A stretch of DNA of 64,000 nucleotides from Flavobacterium xueshanense (GCF_900112975.1 NZ_FONQ01000002.1:186001-250000), one strand, 5' to 3'; counted from the first letter of the stretch, positions 42,020 through 51,439 are shown. Made by a program: numbers and translations. The notes: generated by a model from the letters alone, not told the origin.

Positions 42020-44329
42020 ATGGCTATCAAAAAAAATAACAATCCAACAAGAGGTAATGTAAATGACATTGCACATTATCAAAGGAAATTTTGGAAAATA
42101 TTCTTCATAGGCTTGGGAAGTGTCGGTTTGTTTTTCTTATTTGCTTCATGGGGAATCTTCGGTTCAATGCCTTCCTTTGAAGATTTAGAAAATCCTGATT
42201 CTAATTTAGCAACAGAAATAATATCGGCTGACGGAGTGGTTCTGGGTAAATATTTTGAAAAAAACAGGTCGCAGTTAAAATACGCTGACTTACCAAAAAA
42301 CTTAATAGATGCATTGATTGCTACTGAAGATGCTCGTTTTTACGAACATTCCGGTATCGATGGAAGAGGAACTTTGAGAGCGATTTCTAGTTTTGGAACC
42401 AGCGGTGGAGCGAGTACATTGACACAGCAGTTAGCCAAACAATTATTCCACGGCGAAGGGTCCAAATTTCTGCCTTTTAGAATTGTACAAAAAATAAAAG
42501 AATGGATTATCGCTATTCGATTAGAAAGACAATACACTAAAAATGAAATCATTGCGATGTATTGTAACGTTTATGATTTTGGAAACAATTCTGTTGGAGT
42601 AAGTTCCGCGGCGAAAACCTATTTTTCAAAAGAACCAAAGGATTTAACCATCAGTGAATCGGCTATATTAGTCGGAATGTTTAAAAATTCTGGTTTATAC
42701 AATCCTATCAGAAACCCACAAGGAGTGAAAAACCGCAGAAATGTAGTTCTTTCGCAAATGGAAAAAGGAAAAATGATCACAGAAGCTGAAAAGGAAAAAT
42801 TACAAAGTTTACCTATTAAGTTGAATTTCAAATTAGAAACCCATAAAGAAGGAACGGCAACGTATTTCAGAGAATACCTGCGTGATTACATGAAAAAATG
42901 GGCTGAAGAAAATAAAAAACCGGACGGTTCTGATTACGATATTTACAAAGATGGTCTGAAAATTTATACGACAATTGATTCCAGAATGCAATTGCATGCC
43001 GAAGAAGCAGTTACGGCGCACATGGCAAACCTTCAGGAAGAGTTTTTCAATCAATCTAAAGGGAATAAAAATGCACCTTTTGTAAATATTTCGAGTGCAG
43101 AAACACAAAAAATATTAAATCAGGCGATGAAATCATCCAACCGATGGGCTGTGATGAAATCAATGGATAAAAGCGATGAAGAAATTATAAAATCGTTTAG
43201 CGAAAAAACAGAAATGACCGTCTTTTCCTGGAAAGGAGAAAAAGATACCATAATGACACCATTGGATTCTATTCGATATTATAAACATTTTCTACAATCC
43301 GGATTGATGGCTATGGAACCTCAAACCGGCAATGTAAAAGCTTGGGTTGGTGGCATCAACTACAAATATTTCCAATACGATCACGTAGGACAAGGTGCCA
43401 GACAAGTAGGTTCGACTTTCAAACCGTTTGTTTATGCCACTGCTATAGAACAATTGAATATGTCCCCTTGCGACTCCATTATTGACGGACCTTTTATGAT
43501 TCGAAAAGGGCGTCATAATGTTACTGAAGACTGGGAGCCAAAAAACTCAGACAACCGATACCGCGGAATGGTTACCTTAAAAAGAGGTTTGGCCAATTCG
43601 ATAAACACCATTTCAGCAAAATTAATGGACAAAGTTGGTCCGGAAGCAGTAGTTGATTTAGCCCATAAATTAGGAGTAAAATCTGAGATTCCTTTGCAGC
43701 CTTCCATAGCTTTAGGAGCAGTAGAAATAACCGTTGAAGACATGGTTGCCGCTTACAGTACCTTTGCCAATCAAGGTGTTTACATGAAACCACAATTTAT
43801 ATCTAAAATTGAAGATAAAAGTGGCGTGATCATCTACGAGCCAATTCCTGAGTCTCATGATGTATTAAATAAAGATATCGCTTATGCTGTTGTCAAACTA
43901 CTGGAAGGTGTTACTGAAGGTGGATCTGGAGATCGTTTGCGTACCACTGGTGGCGGAAGCGGAGACAACCGTTGGACCGGTTATCCGTATCAATTTAAAA
44001 ATCCAATTGCGGGAAAAACAGGAACCACGCAAAACCAATCTGATGGTTGGTTTATGGGAATGGTTCCGAATCTTGTAACGGGAATTTGGGTAGGTTGCGA
44101 GGACCGTTCGGCTCGTTTCAAAAGTATCACTTATGGTCAGGGAGCTACAGCGGCACTGCCGGTTTGGGGTTATTTTATGAAATTGTGTTATTCTGATCCG
44201 GCACTTAAAGTTTCTAAGGAACGCTTTGAAAGACCCGCAAATCTTTCTATAAAAGTAGACTGTTATGTACCCAGAAAAGTAGTAGACACGACAGCAGTAG
44301 AACAAGATACTGAAGAATTTGAATTGTAA
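42020..44329 (+). CDS. Penicillin-binding protein 1A (bifunctional)
   Basis: 769 residues. One N-terminal transmembrane helix lies at about 29-50. The glycosyltransferase domain has ATEDARFYEHSGIDGRGTLRA and GGASTLTQQLAKQLF. The transpeptidase domain has the catalytic Ser465 in GSTFKPFVYATA, the SINT motif and GKTGTTQNQSDGWF. It polymerises and crosslinks peptidoglycan at the outer face of the inner membrane. The length and motif order are those of class A PBPs. A structured repeat follows 12 bp after the stop. Confidence 0.96.
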   Translation: MAIKKNNNPTRGNVNDIAHYQRKFWKIFFIGLGSVGLFFLFASWGIFGSMPSFEDLENPDSNLATEIISADGVVLGKYFEKNRSQLKYADLPKNLIDALIATEDARFYEHSGIDGRGTLRAISSFGTSGGASTLTQQLAKQLFHGEGSKFLPFRIVQKIKEWIIAIRLERQYTKNEIIAMYCNVYDFGNNSVGVSSAAKTYFSKEPKDLTISESAILVGMFKNSGLYNPIRNPQGVKNRRNVVLSQMEKGKMITEAEKEKLQSLPIKLNFKLETHKEGTATYFREYLRDYMKKWAEENKKPDGSDYDIYKDGLKIYTTIDSRMQLHAEEAVTAHMANLQEEFFNQSKGNKNAPFVNISSAETQKILNQAMKSSNRWAVMKSMDKSDEEIIKSFSEKTEMTVFSWKGEKDTIMTPLDSIRYYKHFLQSGLMAMEPQTGNVKAWVGGINYKYFQYDHVGQGARQVGSTFKPFVYATAIEQLNMSPCDSIIDGPFMIRKGRHNVTEDWEPKNSDNRYRGMVTLKRGLANSINTISAKLMDKVGPEAVVDLAHKLGVKSEIPLQPSIALGAVEITVEDMVAAYSTFANQGVYMKPQFISKIEDKSGVIIYEPIPESHDVLNKDIAYAVVKLLEGVTEGGSGDRLRTTGGGSGDNRWTGYPYQFKNPIAGKTGTTQNQSDGWFMGMVPNLVTGIWVGCEDRSARFKSITYGQGATAALPVWGYFMKLCYSDPALKVSKERFERPANLSIKVDCYVPRKVVDTTAVEQDTEEFEL

Positions 44330-44340
44330 AATTTTAATTA

Positions 44341-44464
44341 GGAGCTAATCCAGCTATACGTTGCAAACAAAGTTCACTGAACTCCAATGAAAATAAAAGT
44401 ATAGTGAAGTAATCTTTTTTTCGGTAAAAACCTCAAAAAAGGATTTCCACTACTATCTGGGCTA
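44341..44464 (-). ncRNA. Structured repeat, copy 4 (with a long insertion)
   Basis: On the minus strand it begins TAGCCCAGATAGTAG and ends GGATTAGCTCC. The central stem CTTTTTT/AAAAAAG and GG/CC is kept, and CCAG/CTGG closes the outside. About 50 extra bases between the central stem and the 3' end form their own helix: CTATAC pairs with GTATAG, enclosing AGTTCA-G-TGAACT. Confidence 0.55.
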
Positions 44465-44559
44465 AGGCATTCGTCCTTCGAACTATATCTTGAGGTTCCT
44501 AGATTATTACAACTTAATTCATCGATAGATTAAAATTAGAAAAATAGCACCTCATTTAT

Positions 44560-45261
44560 ATGATTAACAAAAAAGTAAATAACGTTCAGGATGCCCTTCA
44601 AGGAATTGAAAACGGGATGACTATCATGCTTGGCGGTTTCGGATTATGTGGTATTCCAGAAAATTCGATTGCCGAAATAGTAAAAAAAGCAACTACGGAT
44701 TTAACCTGTATTTCAAACAATGCGGGTGTTGATGATTTTGGTCTGGGATTGCTTTTGAAAAAGCGCCAAATCAAAAAAATGATTTCGTCTTACGTAGGTG
44801 AAAATGCCGAATTTGAACGCCAAATGCTTTCTGGAGAACTAGAAGTAGATCTTATTCCTCAAGGAACTTTAGCAGAACGTTGTCGTTCGGCGCAAGCTGG
44901 AATTCCTGCTTTTTTCACACCAGCAGGTTATGGAACTGAAGTAGCCGAAGGGAAAGAAGTCCGTGAATTCAATGGAAAAATGCATGTTATGGAGCACGCT
45001 TTCAACGCTGATTTTGCCATCGTAAAAGCATGGAAAGGTGATGAAGCCGGAAACCTGATTTTCAAAGGAACCGCAAGAAATTTTAATCCTTGCATGGCCG
45101 GAGCAGCAAAAATAACCATCGCCGAAGTTGAAGAATTAGTACCTGCAGGAAGTTTAGATCCAAACGAAATTCATATTCCTGGAATACTTGTAAATAGAAT
45201 TTTTCAAGGCGAGAAATATGAAAAAAGAATTGAACAAAGAACCGTGAGACAAATTTTCTAA
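44560..45261 (+). CDS. scoA: 3-oxoacid CoA-transferase, subunit A
   Basis: 233 residues with the family signature [16 protein letters not shown] and a GxGxG-like coenzyme A region; it lacks the catalytic Glu, which lies in subunit B. The heterodimer moves CoA from succinyl-CoA to acetoacetate for ketone-body or polyester use. It is 2 bp upstream of subunit B. Confidence 0.92.
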   Translation: MINKKVNNVQDALQGIENGMTIMLGGFGLCGIPENSIAEIVKKATTDLTCISNNAGVDDFGLGLLLKKRQIKKMISSYVGENAEFERQMLSGELEVDLIPQGTLAERCRSAQAGIPAFFTPAGYGTEVAEGKEVREFNGKMHVMEHAFNADFAIVKAWKGDEAGNLIFKGTARNFNPCMAGAAKITIAEVEELVPAGSLDPNEIHIPGILVNRIFQGEKYEKRIEQRTVRQIF

Positions 45262-45263
45262 TT

Positions 45264-45923
45264 ATGGCTTTAGATAAAAATCAAATTGCAAAACGCATTG
45301 CAAAAGAATTAAAACACAACTATTACGTGAATCTCGGAATCGGAATTCCAACATTAGTGGCAAATTATGTTCCAGAGGGAATTGACGTTGAATTTCAAAG
45401 CGAAAACGGAATTCTCGGTATGGGTCCATTCCCTTTTGAAGGAGATGAAGACGCTGATTTAATCAACGCCGGAAAACAAACCATCACCTCTTTGCCCGGA
45501 GCAAGTTTCTTCGACTCCGCATTTAGTTTTGGAATGATTCGTGGGCAACATGTTGACCTAACCATCCTTGGCGCCATGGAAGTTGCCGAAAACGGCGATA
45601 TTGCCAACTGGAAAATCCCTGGTAAAATGGTCAAAGGAATGGGAGGCGCAATGGATTTAGTGGCTTCTGCCGAGAATATTATTGTGGCCATGATGCACGT
45701 AAACAAAGCTGGAGAATCTAAAATACTTAAAAAATGTACGTTACCATTAACGGGTGTCGGTTGCGTTAAAAAAGTAGTCACTGAATTAGCCGTTTTAGAA
45801 GTAACGCCGCAAGGTTTCAAACTCTTGGAACGCGCACCGGGTGTAACTGTACAGCATATTATCGCTTCTACTGAAGCTGATTTAATAATTGAAGGAGAAG
45901 TTCCAGAAATGGAAATAGAGTAA
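45264..45923 (+). CDS. scoB: 3-oxoacid CoA-transferase, subunit B
   Basis: 219 residues. SENGILGMGP contains the catalytic Glu, preceded by VNLGIGIPTLVANYVPEG. It pairs with subunit A immediately upstream. A strong terminator follows. Substrate choice within the family is not settled from sequence. Confidence 0.92.
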   Translation: MALDKNQIAKRIAKELKHNYYVNLGIGIPTLVANYVPEGIDVEFQSENGILGMGPFPFEGDEDADLINAGKQTITSLPGASFFDSAFSFGMIRGQHVDLTILGAMEVAENGDIANWKIPGKMVKGMGGAMDLVASAENIIVAMMHVNKAGESKILKKCTLPLTGVGCVKKVVTELAVLEVTPQGFKLLERAPGVTVQHIIASTEADLIIEGEVPEMEIE

Positions 45924-45948
45924 CACCTGCGCTAAAAAACACAAAAAA

Positions 45949-45988
45949 ACCACGATCTCAATTAGTATTGAGATTGTGGTTTTTTTTT
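45949..45988 (+). terminator. Terminator of scoAB
   Basis: CCACGATCTCAAT pairs, with one G-T, with ATTGAGATTGTGG across a 4-nt loop and is followed by nine T. Confidence 0.9.
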
Positions 45989-46035
45989 AAACAGCGTGTC
46001 CCGTCCTGAAATAGCGATACACAAAAAGTATCCTA

Positions 46036-46437
46036 ATGGAAAAACATGAAGAAACTCGCTATGTTAAGCGCACCCAAAAAGACTACACAATGTCTTTTAA
46101 ATTACAAATTGTTCAAGAAATAGAACGAGGACAACTTACAAGTACAGAAGCTACAAAGAAGTATGGTATTCAATGTAGAAAGACAGTTGTACAATGGCTA
46201 AGAAAATTTGGTAACTTTGATTGGGAAAATCAAATACCTTTTAATATGACAAAGTCTCCAGAACAGAGGATAATGGAGCTTGAAGCCAAAGTAAAACTTC
46301 TAGAGAAACAGAAGTCATTTTTGGAACAACAAGCTTTTGTTGCCGATAAAAAAGCTATCATTTTTGATATGATGATCGATATCGCTGAAGAAGAATATAA
46401 AATTGATATACGAAAAAACTCTCCCCCCGGACAATAG
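46036..46437 (+). CDS. IS3 OrfA (helix-turn-helix protein)
   Basis: 133 residues. Residues about 18-70 hold the IS3-type HTH (FKLQIVQEIERGQLTSTEATKKYGI), followed by a leucine zipper-like coiled coil (ELEAKVKLLEKQKSFLE). OrfA alone regulates; after a -1 shift at AAAAAAC (46413-46419) it is fused to OrfB to make the transposase. The OrfA frame reads A-AAA-AAC there and ends at TAG shortly after. Confidence 0.92.
   Translation: MEKHEETRYVKRTQKDYTMSFKLQIVQEIERGQLTSTEATKKYGIQCRKTVVQWLRKFGNFDWENQIPFNMTKSPEQRIMELEAKVKLLEKQKSFLEQQAFVADKKAIIFDMMIDIAEEEYKIDIRKNSPPGQ
46413..46419 (+). promoter_or_regulatory. Programmed -1 frameshift site A_AAA_AAC
   Basis: The heptamer is in the exact frame needed: OrfA codons AAA (46414) and AAC (46417). 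A slip of one base puts ribosomes in the OrfB frame, which is open through KKLSPRTIDHFRQKEQ into the OrfB ORF with no stop. Confidence 0.85.
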
Positions 46438-46469
46438 ACCATTTTAGACAAAAAGAACAGCAAACAATA

Positions 46470-47336
46470 ATGTTCGCCTGTAATTTGTTCGGGATAGACA
46501 GACAGGTTTATTATCGAAGAATTAAAAGAAAAACCATCAAAGAAGCCAAAGCTATTGAAGTGGTTTCGATGGTTCTTGAAATCAGAAAGAGCATGCCAAG
46601 ATTAGGAACAAAAAAGTCTTATCATATTTTATTAGATAAGTTTCAATTAATTAATATTGGAAGGGATAAACTATTTGATATACTAAGAGCTAATCATTTA
46701 TTGATACAACCCAAACGCAGTTATCATATAACTACAAACTCTCATCATCGATTTAGAAAACACCAAAATTATATTCTTGATTTAGAAATTAACAGACCCG
46801 AACAAGTCTGGGTCTCCGACATAACCTACATTGGAAAAAGAGACAAGCCACGTTATTTAAGTATTGTTACAGATGCTTATTTTAAGAAGATAATGGGATA
46901 TTATGTGGCAGACAATATGAATACAGAGAGTAGTGTTATGGCTCTAAAAATGGCGATAAGACAAAGAAAAAACAAAGAAATGCCGTTGATTCATCACTCA
47001 GATAGAGGATTACAATATTGTGCTAATAATTACCAAAGTGTTTTAAGTAAAAATGGAATACTCCCAAGTATGACACAAAATTCTGATCCGTACGAAAATG
47101 CTGTAGCTGAAAGAATAAATGGTATATTAAAACAAGAATTTATGATTGATAAATACAATCTAGAATTAAGTGTTATCAAACGAATTGTCAAAGAATCAAT
47201 TAATATTTACAATACGCAACGACCACATTATTCAAATTATATGCTAACTCCAGATCAAATGCACTTACAAAATCAAATTAAAATGAGAACTTATAAAACA
47301 AAAAACAGCAGTAAACTTTTGCTTACTACTGTTTAA
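46470..47336 (+). CDS. IS3 OrfB (DDE integrase)
   Basis: 288 residues by the internal ATG; the functional form is the OrfAB fusion, and the frame is open back to the slip site at 46413. The DDE catalytic residues are in VWVSDITYIG, IHHSDRGLQYC and NAVAERINGILKQE, and RPHYSNYMLTPDQ closes the rve core. All three are present, so the element may still be active. Confidence 0.93.
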   Translation: MFACNLFGIDRQVYYRRIKRKTIKEAKAIEVVSMVLEIRKSMPRLGTKKSYHILLDKFQLINIGRDKLFDILRANHLLIQPKRSYHITTNSHHRFRKHQNYILDLEINRPEQVWVSDITYIGKRDKPRYLSIVTDAYFKKIMGYYVADNMNTESSVMALKMAIRQRKNKEMPLIHHSDRGLQYCANNYQSVLSKNGILPSMTQNSDPYENAVAERINGILKQEFMIDKYNLELSVIKRIVKESINIYNTQRPHYSNYMLTPDQMHLQNQIKMRTYKTKNSSKLLLTTV

Positions 47337-47436
47337 TAATTGTAATTTTATTTTTTATTAATCCTGTATCGTTTTTTTAGGACTAGACAGCGATTTGCGA
47401 TTCCATATAAAAATCAAATCACTTCAAAATTCTTAT

Positions 47437-48876
47437 TTAAAAGAACCAAGTCGCCACAAAAATTGCTGTAATAACACAAATCAAATCGACTAAAAGCATT
47501 GTTCCTAGGGCATAACGCGTATTTTTAATATTTACAGAACCGAAATAAACGGCTATCACATAAAAAGTACTTTCAGCACTACACTGAAAAATACTACTTA
47601 ATCGCGCTGTTAAAGAATCGGCACCAAATGTATTCATTGAGTCAATTAAAAATCCTCGTGATCCGGCAGAGCTAAAAGGACGAAGTAAAGCCACCGGTAA
47701 AGCATCCGTGATTTGCTTACTTACTCCCATATTAGAAAAAATGAAAGCAATCCAATTGCTTATAATTTCAAATAAACCACTGTTTCTAAATAAAGAAATG
47801 GCAACCAGCATTCCCAAAACATAAGGAAAAATAGTCACACCGGTTTTCACACCATTATTGGCTCCTATTACAAAAGTCTCAAAAACGGTAGTAGATGCTT
47901 CTGTAAATTTCTTTTCATTTATAAATGAAAAAATCAACGTAAAAGCAATAATTCCAATTAATATTAAAGCAGAAAGATTAGAAGTGAAATAGTTTTTTCC
48001 AATTAAATCCAAATGGTTCACATACATCAACAAACCCACAATTGCAGCTATTAATGTCATCAATACAATCACTAAAGAAGCACTTTTGAAATTGATTCTT
48101 TGTTTGATTCCAACAATTAAAAAGGCTGCGATGGTACCGATAAAAGAAGTGATTATGCAAGGCAACATCACATCCGCAGGATTGCTCGCATTAGCAGCTG
48201 CGCGATAACCAATAATAGACGTAGCGATTAAAGTAAGACCCGAAGCATGCAAACACATAAACATAATTTGCGCATCACTCGCTTTATCTTTCTCTGGATT
48301 TATTTCTTGTAAACTTTCCATAGCTTTTAGGCCAAAAGGAGTTGCAGCAGAATCTAACCCTAAGAAATTAGCAGCAAAATTTAAAGTCATGTAGGAAATG
48401 GAGGGATGGTTTTTGGGAATACTCGGAAATACTTTTACAAAAACAGGGCTCAATGCTTTCGCCAATTTTCCAGATGCACCAGAAATAATTAAAAGTTCCA
48501 TCAATCCACAGAAAAAGGCCAAATAAGCCATCAGCGGAAGGACTAAATCTAGCAAAGTACTTTTACAAGTTGGTAATAAACCATCTGATTTTTGAACACC
48601 GCTGTAAATTTTTACGGTTTTATTCTTAAAAACATAAGTCGTATCCGCATTTAGCGTGTCCCGATTGATAATCATGGTTTGTTCTGGGGCTGTCTTAATG
48701 CTGTCTTTTATAAAAGCAGGAAGTTCGTCGGCAAATTTCTCCGAAACCAGAATTGGATCATCTTTCTTTCCGTTCAAAACGTGGTCAATTGTATAACTGT
48801 CTCCAGAAAATAAACTAAACACTACAAATACAATTGCTGAAATAAAAATGACCAACCAAAATCTACTCAATACCAT
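47437..48876 (-). CDS. Nucleoside-recognition (Gate) domain protein, SpmA-SpmB fusion-like
   Basis: 479 residues with about ten transmembrane helices in two Gate domains. The first half has NFAANFLGLDSAATPFGLKA (SpmA-type), and the second has KTGVTIFPYVLGMLVAISLF and RPFSSAGSRGFL (SpmB-type). SpmA and SpmB act in Bacillus spore maturation; in non-sporing Bacteroidota the joined form is widespread and probably a transporter of unknown substrate. The soluble part near residues 30-100 is periplasmic-looking. It lies 50 bp from the IS3 right end. Confidence 0.8.
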   Translation of the reverse strand: MVLSRFWLVIFISAIVFVVFSLFSGDSYTIDHVLNGKKDDPILVSEKFADELPAFIKDSIKTAPEQTMIINRDTLNADTTYVFKNKTVKIYSGVQKSDGLLPTCKSTLLDLVLPLMAYLAFFCGLMELLIISGASGKLAKALSPVFVKVFPSIPKNHPSISYMTLNFAANFLGLDSAATPFGLKAMESLQEINPEKDKASDAQIMFMCLHASGLTLIATSIIGYRAAANASNPADVMLPCIITSFIGTIAAFLIVGIKQRINFKSASLVIVLMTLIAAIVGLLMYVNHLDLIGKNYFTSNLSALILIGIIAFTLIFSFINEKKFTEASTTVFETFVIGANNGVKTGVTIFPYVLGMLVAISLFRNSGLFEIISNWIAFIFSNMGVSKQITDALPVALLRPFSSAGSRGFLIDSMNTFGADSLTARLSSIFQCSAESTFYVIAVYFGSVNIKNTRYALGTMLLVDLICVITAIFVATWFF

Positions 48877-49007
48877 AATCTATAATTTTTGTAAATGTAA
48901 TAAATCAATTGCAATGACAATAGCAAAAAGACAAGGTCAATATCAAATTCAAATCTAAATGTTATGCATTAGTATTGATTTTTGAAATTGAAATTGCCAT
49001 TGATTTT

Positions 49008-49721
49008 TTATACATGAATAATCTCGTCATCAATCAATAATTCATCTCTACGCAATCGAAGGAAAATCTGTGCTACGGCAATCGTGTCTTTCTCACAATA
49101 GGTTACAATGCGATCAATATCTTTATCTACGTAAAAAACATGACCCACCTGACTGCCGTCGATATCGCCTTTTGGTGACGGAATCCCGAGTACTTTACAC
49201 ATTAACTTTAAGGAAGTATAGTGTTTATAATCTCCAAATTTCCATAATTCTAACGTGTCTAAATGTGGGATTTCCCATGGTTTTTTTCCAAATAAATTTA
49301 GCTTGTTAGGAATAGCGATTTGGTTAATAATCATGCGACGGGCGAGGAAAGGAATATCAAATTCCTTGGCATTGTGACCACACAAAACGTGTTGTGGCTG
49401 ATTAAAATGAGTGTTCAGCAAATTATTGAAATCCAATAATAGTTTCTTTTCTTCTCCAAAGAAAGAAGTTACTCTAAAATTTCGAATATCGCCTTTGATG
49501 GTAAAATAACCCACTGAGATACAAACGATTTTCCCAAATTCGGCCCAAATTCCCGCTCGATCGTAAAAATCCTCCGGCGTGTATTCGTCTTTGCGCTGGT
49601 ATTGGGTTTTGTGCTCCCAAAGGTCTTTCATTTCCGCATCCAGATCATTAAAATCTTCCGCTTCAGGAACGGTTTCTATATCAAGAAATAGGATATTATT
49701 GAGGTTTATTTTTTCTATCAT
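49008..49721 (-). CDS. 3'-5' exonuclease, PolB-like DEDDy type
   Basis: 237 residues, cytosolic. DEDDy motifs: FLDIETVPE (ExoI), LCGHNAKEFDIPFLARR (ExoII) and IVTYCEKDTIAVAQIFLR (ExoIII, with Tyr). It fits the DNA_pol_B_exo2 group that trims single strands. The partner and pathway are not evident. It is monocistronic on the minus strand, about 80 bp downstream of ogt. Confidence 0.88.
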   Translation of the reverse strand: MIEKINLNNILFLDIETVPEAEDFNDLDAEMKDLWEHKTQYQRKDEYTPEDFYDRAGIWAEFGKIVCISVGYFTIKGDIRNFRVTSFFGEEKKLLLDFNNLLNTHFNQPQHVLCGHNAKEFDIPFLARRMIINQIAIPNKLNLFGKKPWEIPHLDTLELWKFGDYKHYTSLKLMCKVLGIPSPKGDIDGSQVGHVFYVDKDIDRIVTYCEKDTIAVAQIFLRLRRDELLIDDEIIHV

Positions 49722-49802
49722 TTTATGGCACGCAGATGAAGCGGATTTTACAGATTGAAACTGATTTTCTTAAACGAATATAAGAAATTTATTCACAAAC
49801 AA

Positions 49803-50273
49803 CTAAAAAAGACTTTGTTGTGTTGTAGGATTTTCGTGTTCCAATAACCATTTTTTGCGCCACAAACCTCCTGCATATCCTGTTAATGAACCATCAGTTC
49901 CAATTACTCGATGACAGGGAACCACAATCCATAATGGATTTTTCCCATTTGCGGAAGCCACTGCTCGAATGGCTTTTACATCACCCAAAATTTTGGATTG
50001 TTCGAGATAGGTGCGGGTTTTCCCATAAGGAATGTCCAATAAAGACTTCCAGACTTTTTGTTGGAATTCAGTACCTTTTGGATTGAGTGTAAAGTCAAAA
50101 TCAATTCTCTTTCCCTCAAAATAATCTTGAAGTTGTGAAACCGCTTCCTGCAACACAGTTGAAATGCATTCTGAAATCACGCCTTCTTCAGCAACAGAAA
50201 TTACGGATATTCCATTTTTATCGCCAATGATTGTGGCAATTCCTAAAGGTGTTTCGATTAAAGCTGTTTCCAT
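49803..50273 (-). CDS. ogt: Methylated-DNA-protein-cysteine methyltransferase
   Basis: 156 residues. The acceptor Cys lies in WIVVPCHRVIGTDGSLTGYAGG, and the HTH is in FQQKVWKSLLDIPYGKTRTY. It removes methyl groups from O6-methylguanine by transfer to that Cys. Length and motifs are those of Ogt/MGMT. Confidence 0.95.
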   Translation of the reverse strand: METALIETPLGIATIIGDKNGISVISVAEEGVISECISTVLQEAVSQLQDYFEGKRIDFDFTLNPKGTEFQQKVWKSLLDIPYGKTRTYLEQSKILGDVKAIRAVASANGKNPLWIVVPCHRVIGTDGSLTGYAGGLWRKKWLLEHENPTTQQSLF

Positions 50274-50358
50274 GTTTTAAAGATAAAAAAATCAACCATA
50301 TAGTTCCTAAAGATCCAGCAAAGTTCAGAAAGAAATAAATTTGAAATGTTTTGAATAT

Positions 50359-50387
50359 AAAAAAACCATTCGCAGAGACGAATGGTT
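50359..50387 (-). terminator. Terminator of the cytochrome c unit
   Basis: AACCATTCG pairs with CGAATGGTT across a 6-nt loop, with five T to its left on the minus strand. It lies about 115 bp past the cytochrome c stop, beyond structured repeat copy 5. Confidence 0.7.
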
Positions 50388-50396
50388 CTTATGTTT

Positions 50397-50473
50397 TAGC
50401 CCTGATAGTAGCGGCATCCTTTATGTTTTTTCTTTAAAAACATAAAGATAAAGCGGATAGCAGGATTAGCTCC
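50397..50473 (+). ncRNA. Structured repeat, copy 5
   Basis: TAGCCCTGATAGTAGCGG to GGATTAGCTCC. The central 12-bp stem is CTTTATGTTTTT/AAAAACATAAAG, while copy 1 has CTTTCTATTTTT/AAAAATAGAAAG, so two pairs changed on both sides. The outer pair here is CCTG/CAGG, against CCCG/CGGG in copy 1 and CCAG/CTGG in copies 2-4. It is antisense to the cytochrome c transcript. Confidence 0.6.
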
Positions 50474-50502
50474 TTATTTCGACTACGCTCAGTATATTAA
50501 AT

Positions 50503-50889
50503 CTATTTTAAACTTGAATATACGTACGCTTCTAAGGTTTTTAACTCGTCATCAGACATAGCTTTAGTAATCACGAAGTTTGCTTTCATGACTTCGTATT
50601 GGCTTGGGTCAACAATAGGTTCGCCTTCACCTTTTAAAAATGTTACGATACTTGCGTTTTTATCTTTATAAATCTTAGCAATATCCTGCAGGCTTGGCCC
50701 AATCACTTTCTTGTCTACTTGATGACAGGCAACACAATTTCCTTTTCCTTTGAAAATTTCTTCCCCTAATTCCTCTGGCGTTTGTGCAACTACCTCTGTT
50801 GAGGTTGGGTATAAAGGTTCTTTTTTGACTTCTTCTTTTTTACAAGATGCAAAGGCTAAAACGGCAAATAAAAACAATGTCTTTCTCAT
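50503..50889 (-). CDS. Lipoprotein cytochrome c
   Basis: 128 residues. Lipobox FAVLAFASC, then a disordered Lys/Glu/Pro linker, then one c-type haem site CVACHQVDKKVIGPSL with the distal Met probably in MKANFVITKAMSDDEL. A single-haem periplasmic electron carrier attached to a membrane by its lipid. It lies 37 bp downstream of the DinB gene and may be cotranscribed with the haem operon, which would fit its need for haem. Confidence 0.9.
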   Translation of the reverse strand: MRKTLFLFAVLAFASCKKEEVKKEPLYPTSTEVVAQTPEELGEEIFKGKGNCVACHQVDKKVIGPSLQDIAKIYKDKNASIVTFLKGEGEPIVDPSQYEVMKANFVITKAMSDDELKTLEAYVYSSLK

Positions 50890-50926
50890 GTTAATTTCTT
50901 TAATTGTGAATAACTATGTTACTGCT

Positions 50927-51436
50927 TTACCACCCAACATATTTGGGTGGTTGAATTTGATTCAAGTTCAAATATACTAAAATTTGCGCTCTGTGATGGG
51001 TAACATGATCTTGCATCAAATTGAGTATCTGTAATTTTGATTTTGGACCAGCAAAAAAATCGACCTTATCGGATAATTCAGCCTCTTTGGTTTTTTGTAC
51101 AAATGTCTTTGCTGTATCAAACGAGGTTTTTATTTCTTGGATTATTTGTGTTTTTGAAAGGCCTTTTACCGCTTCTTTTTTTACATATTTCTGTCCCGAA
51201 AAATGCGTTGTGCTCAACCAATTCATGTTATCTTGTATGTGAAATAATTGTTCTCTAAATGACATTTCACGGGTTGAAGGCTTGTAATCATATTTGTCTT
51301 CGGGCATGGCTTGTGCAACGGCCACTAAATAATCTTTGGAATTATCCCATTTCTCGATGAAAGTAGCAATTACCTCCACTTGTGCAAAAATGCTATTGGA
51401 TAGCAAAAAAACCGCTATTATTAAACATTTTTTCAA
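50927..51436 (-). CDS. Exported DinB-family protein
   Basis: 169 residues with a signal peptide (CLIIAVFLLSNSIFAQ). The DinB bundle carries probable metal His in REQLFHIQDNMNWL and MQDHVTHHRAQILVYL. It starts 3 bp after hemB on the minus strand, so it probably belongs to the haem operon, but I know of no role in haem synthesis. Confidence 0.8.
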   Translation of the reverse strand: MKKCLIIAVFLLSNSIFAQVEVIATFIEKWDNSKDYLVAVAQAMPEDKYDYKPSTREMSFREQLFHIQDNMNWLSTTHFSGQKYVKKEAVKGLSKTQIIQEIKTSFDTAKTFVQKTKEAELSDKVDFFAGPKSKLQILNLMQDHVTHHRAQILVYLNLNQIQPPKYVGW

Positions 51437-51439
51437 TTT

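Larger units (their letters stand above)
45997..47389 (+). mobile_element. IS3-family insertion sequence, intact
   Basis: 1393 bp. The left end TGTCCCGTCCTGAAATAGCG and the right end (complement TGTCTAGTCCTAAAAAAACG) then both read ATACA; 20 of 25 bases match. The flanking GCG before 45997 and GCG after 47389 is a 3-bp target duplication. It carries orfA (46036-46437) and orfB (to 47336) with an A_AAA_AAC slippage site between them. It inserted between scoAB and the SpmAB-like gene. Confidence 0.92.
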
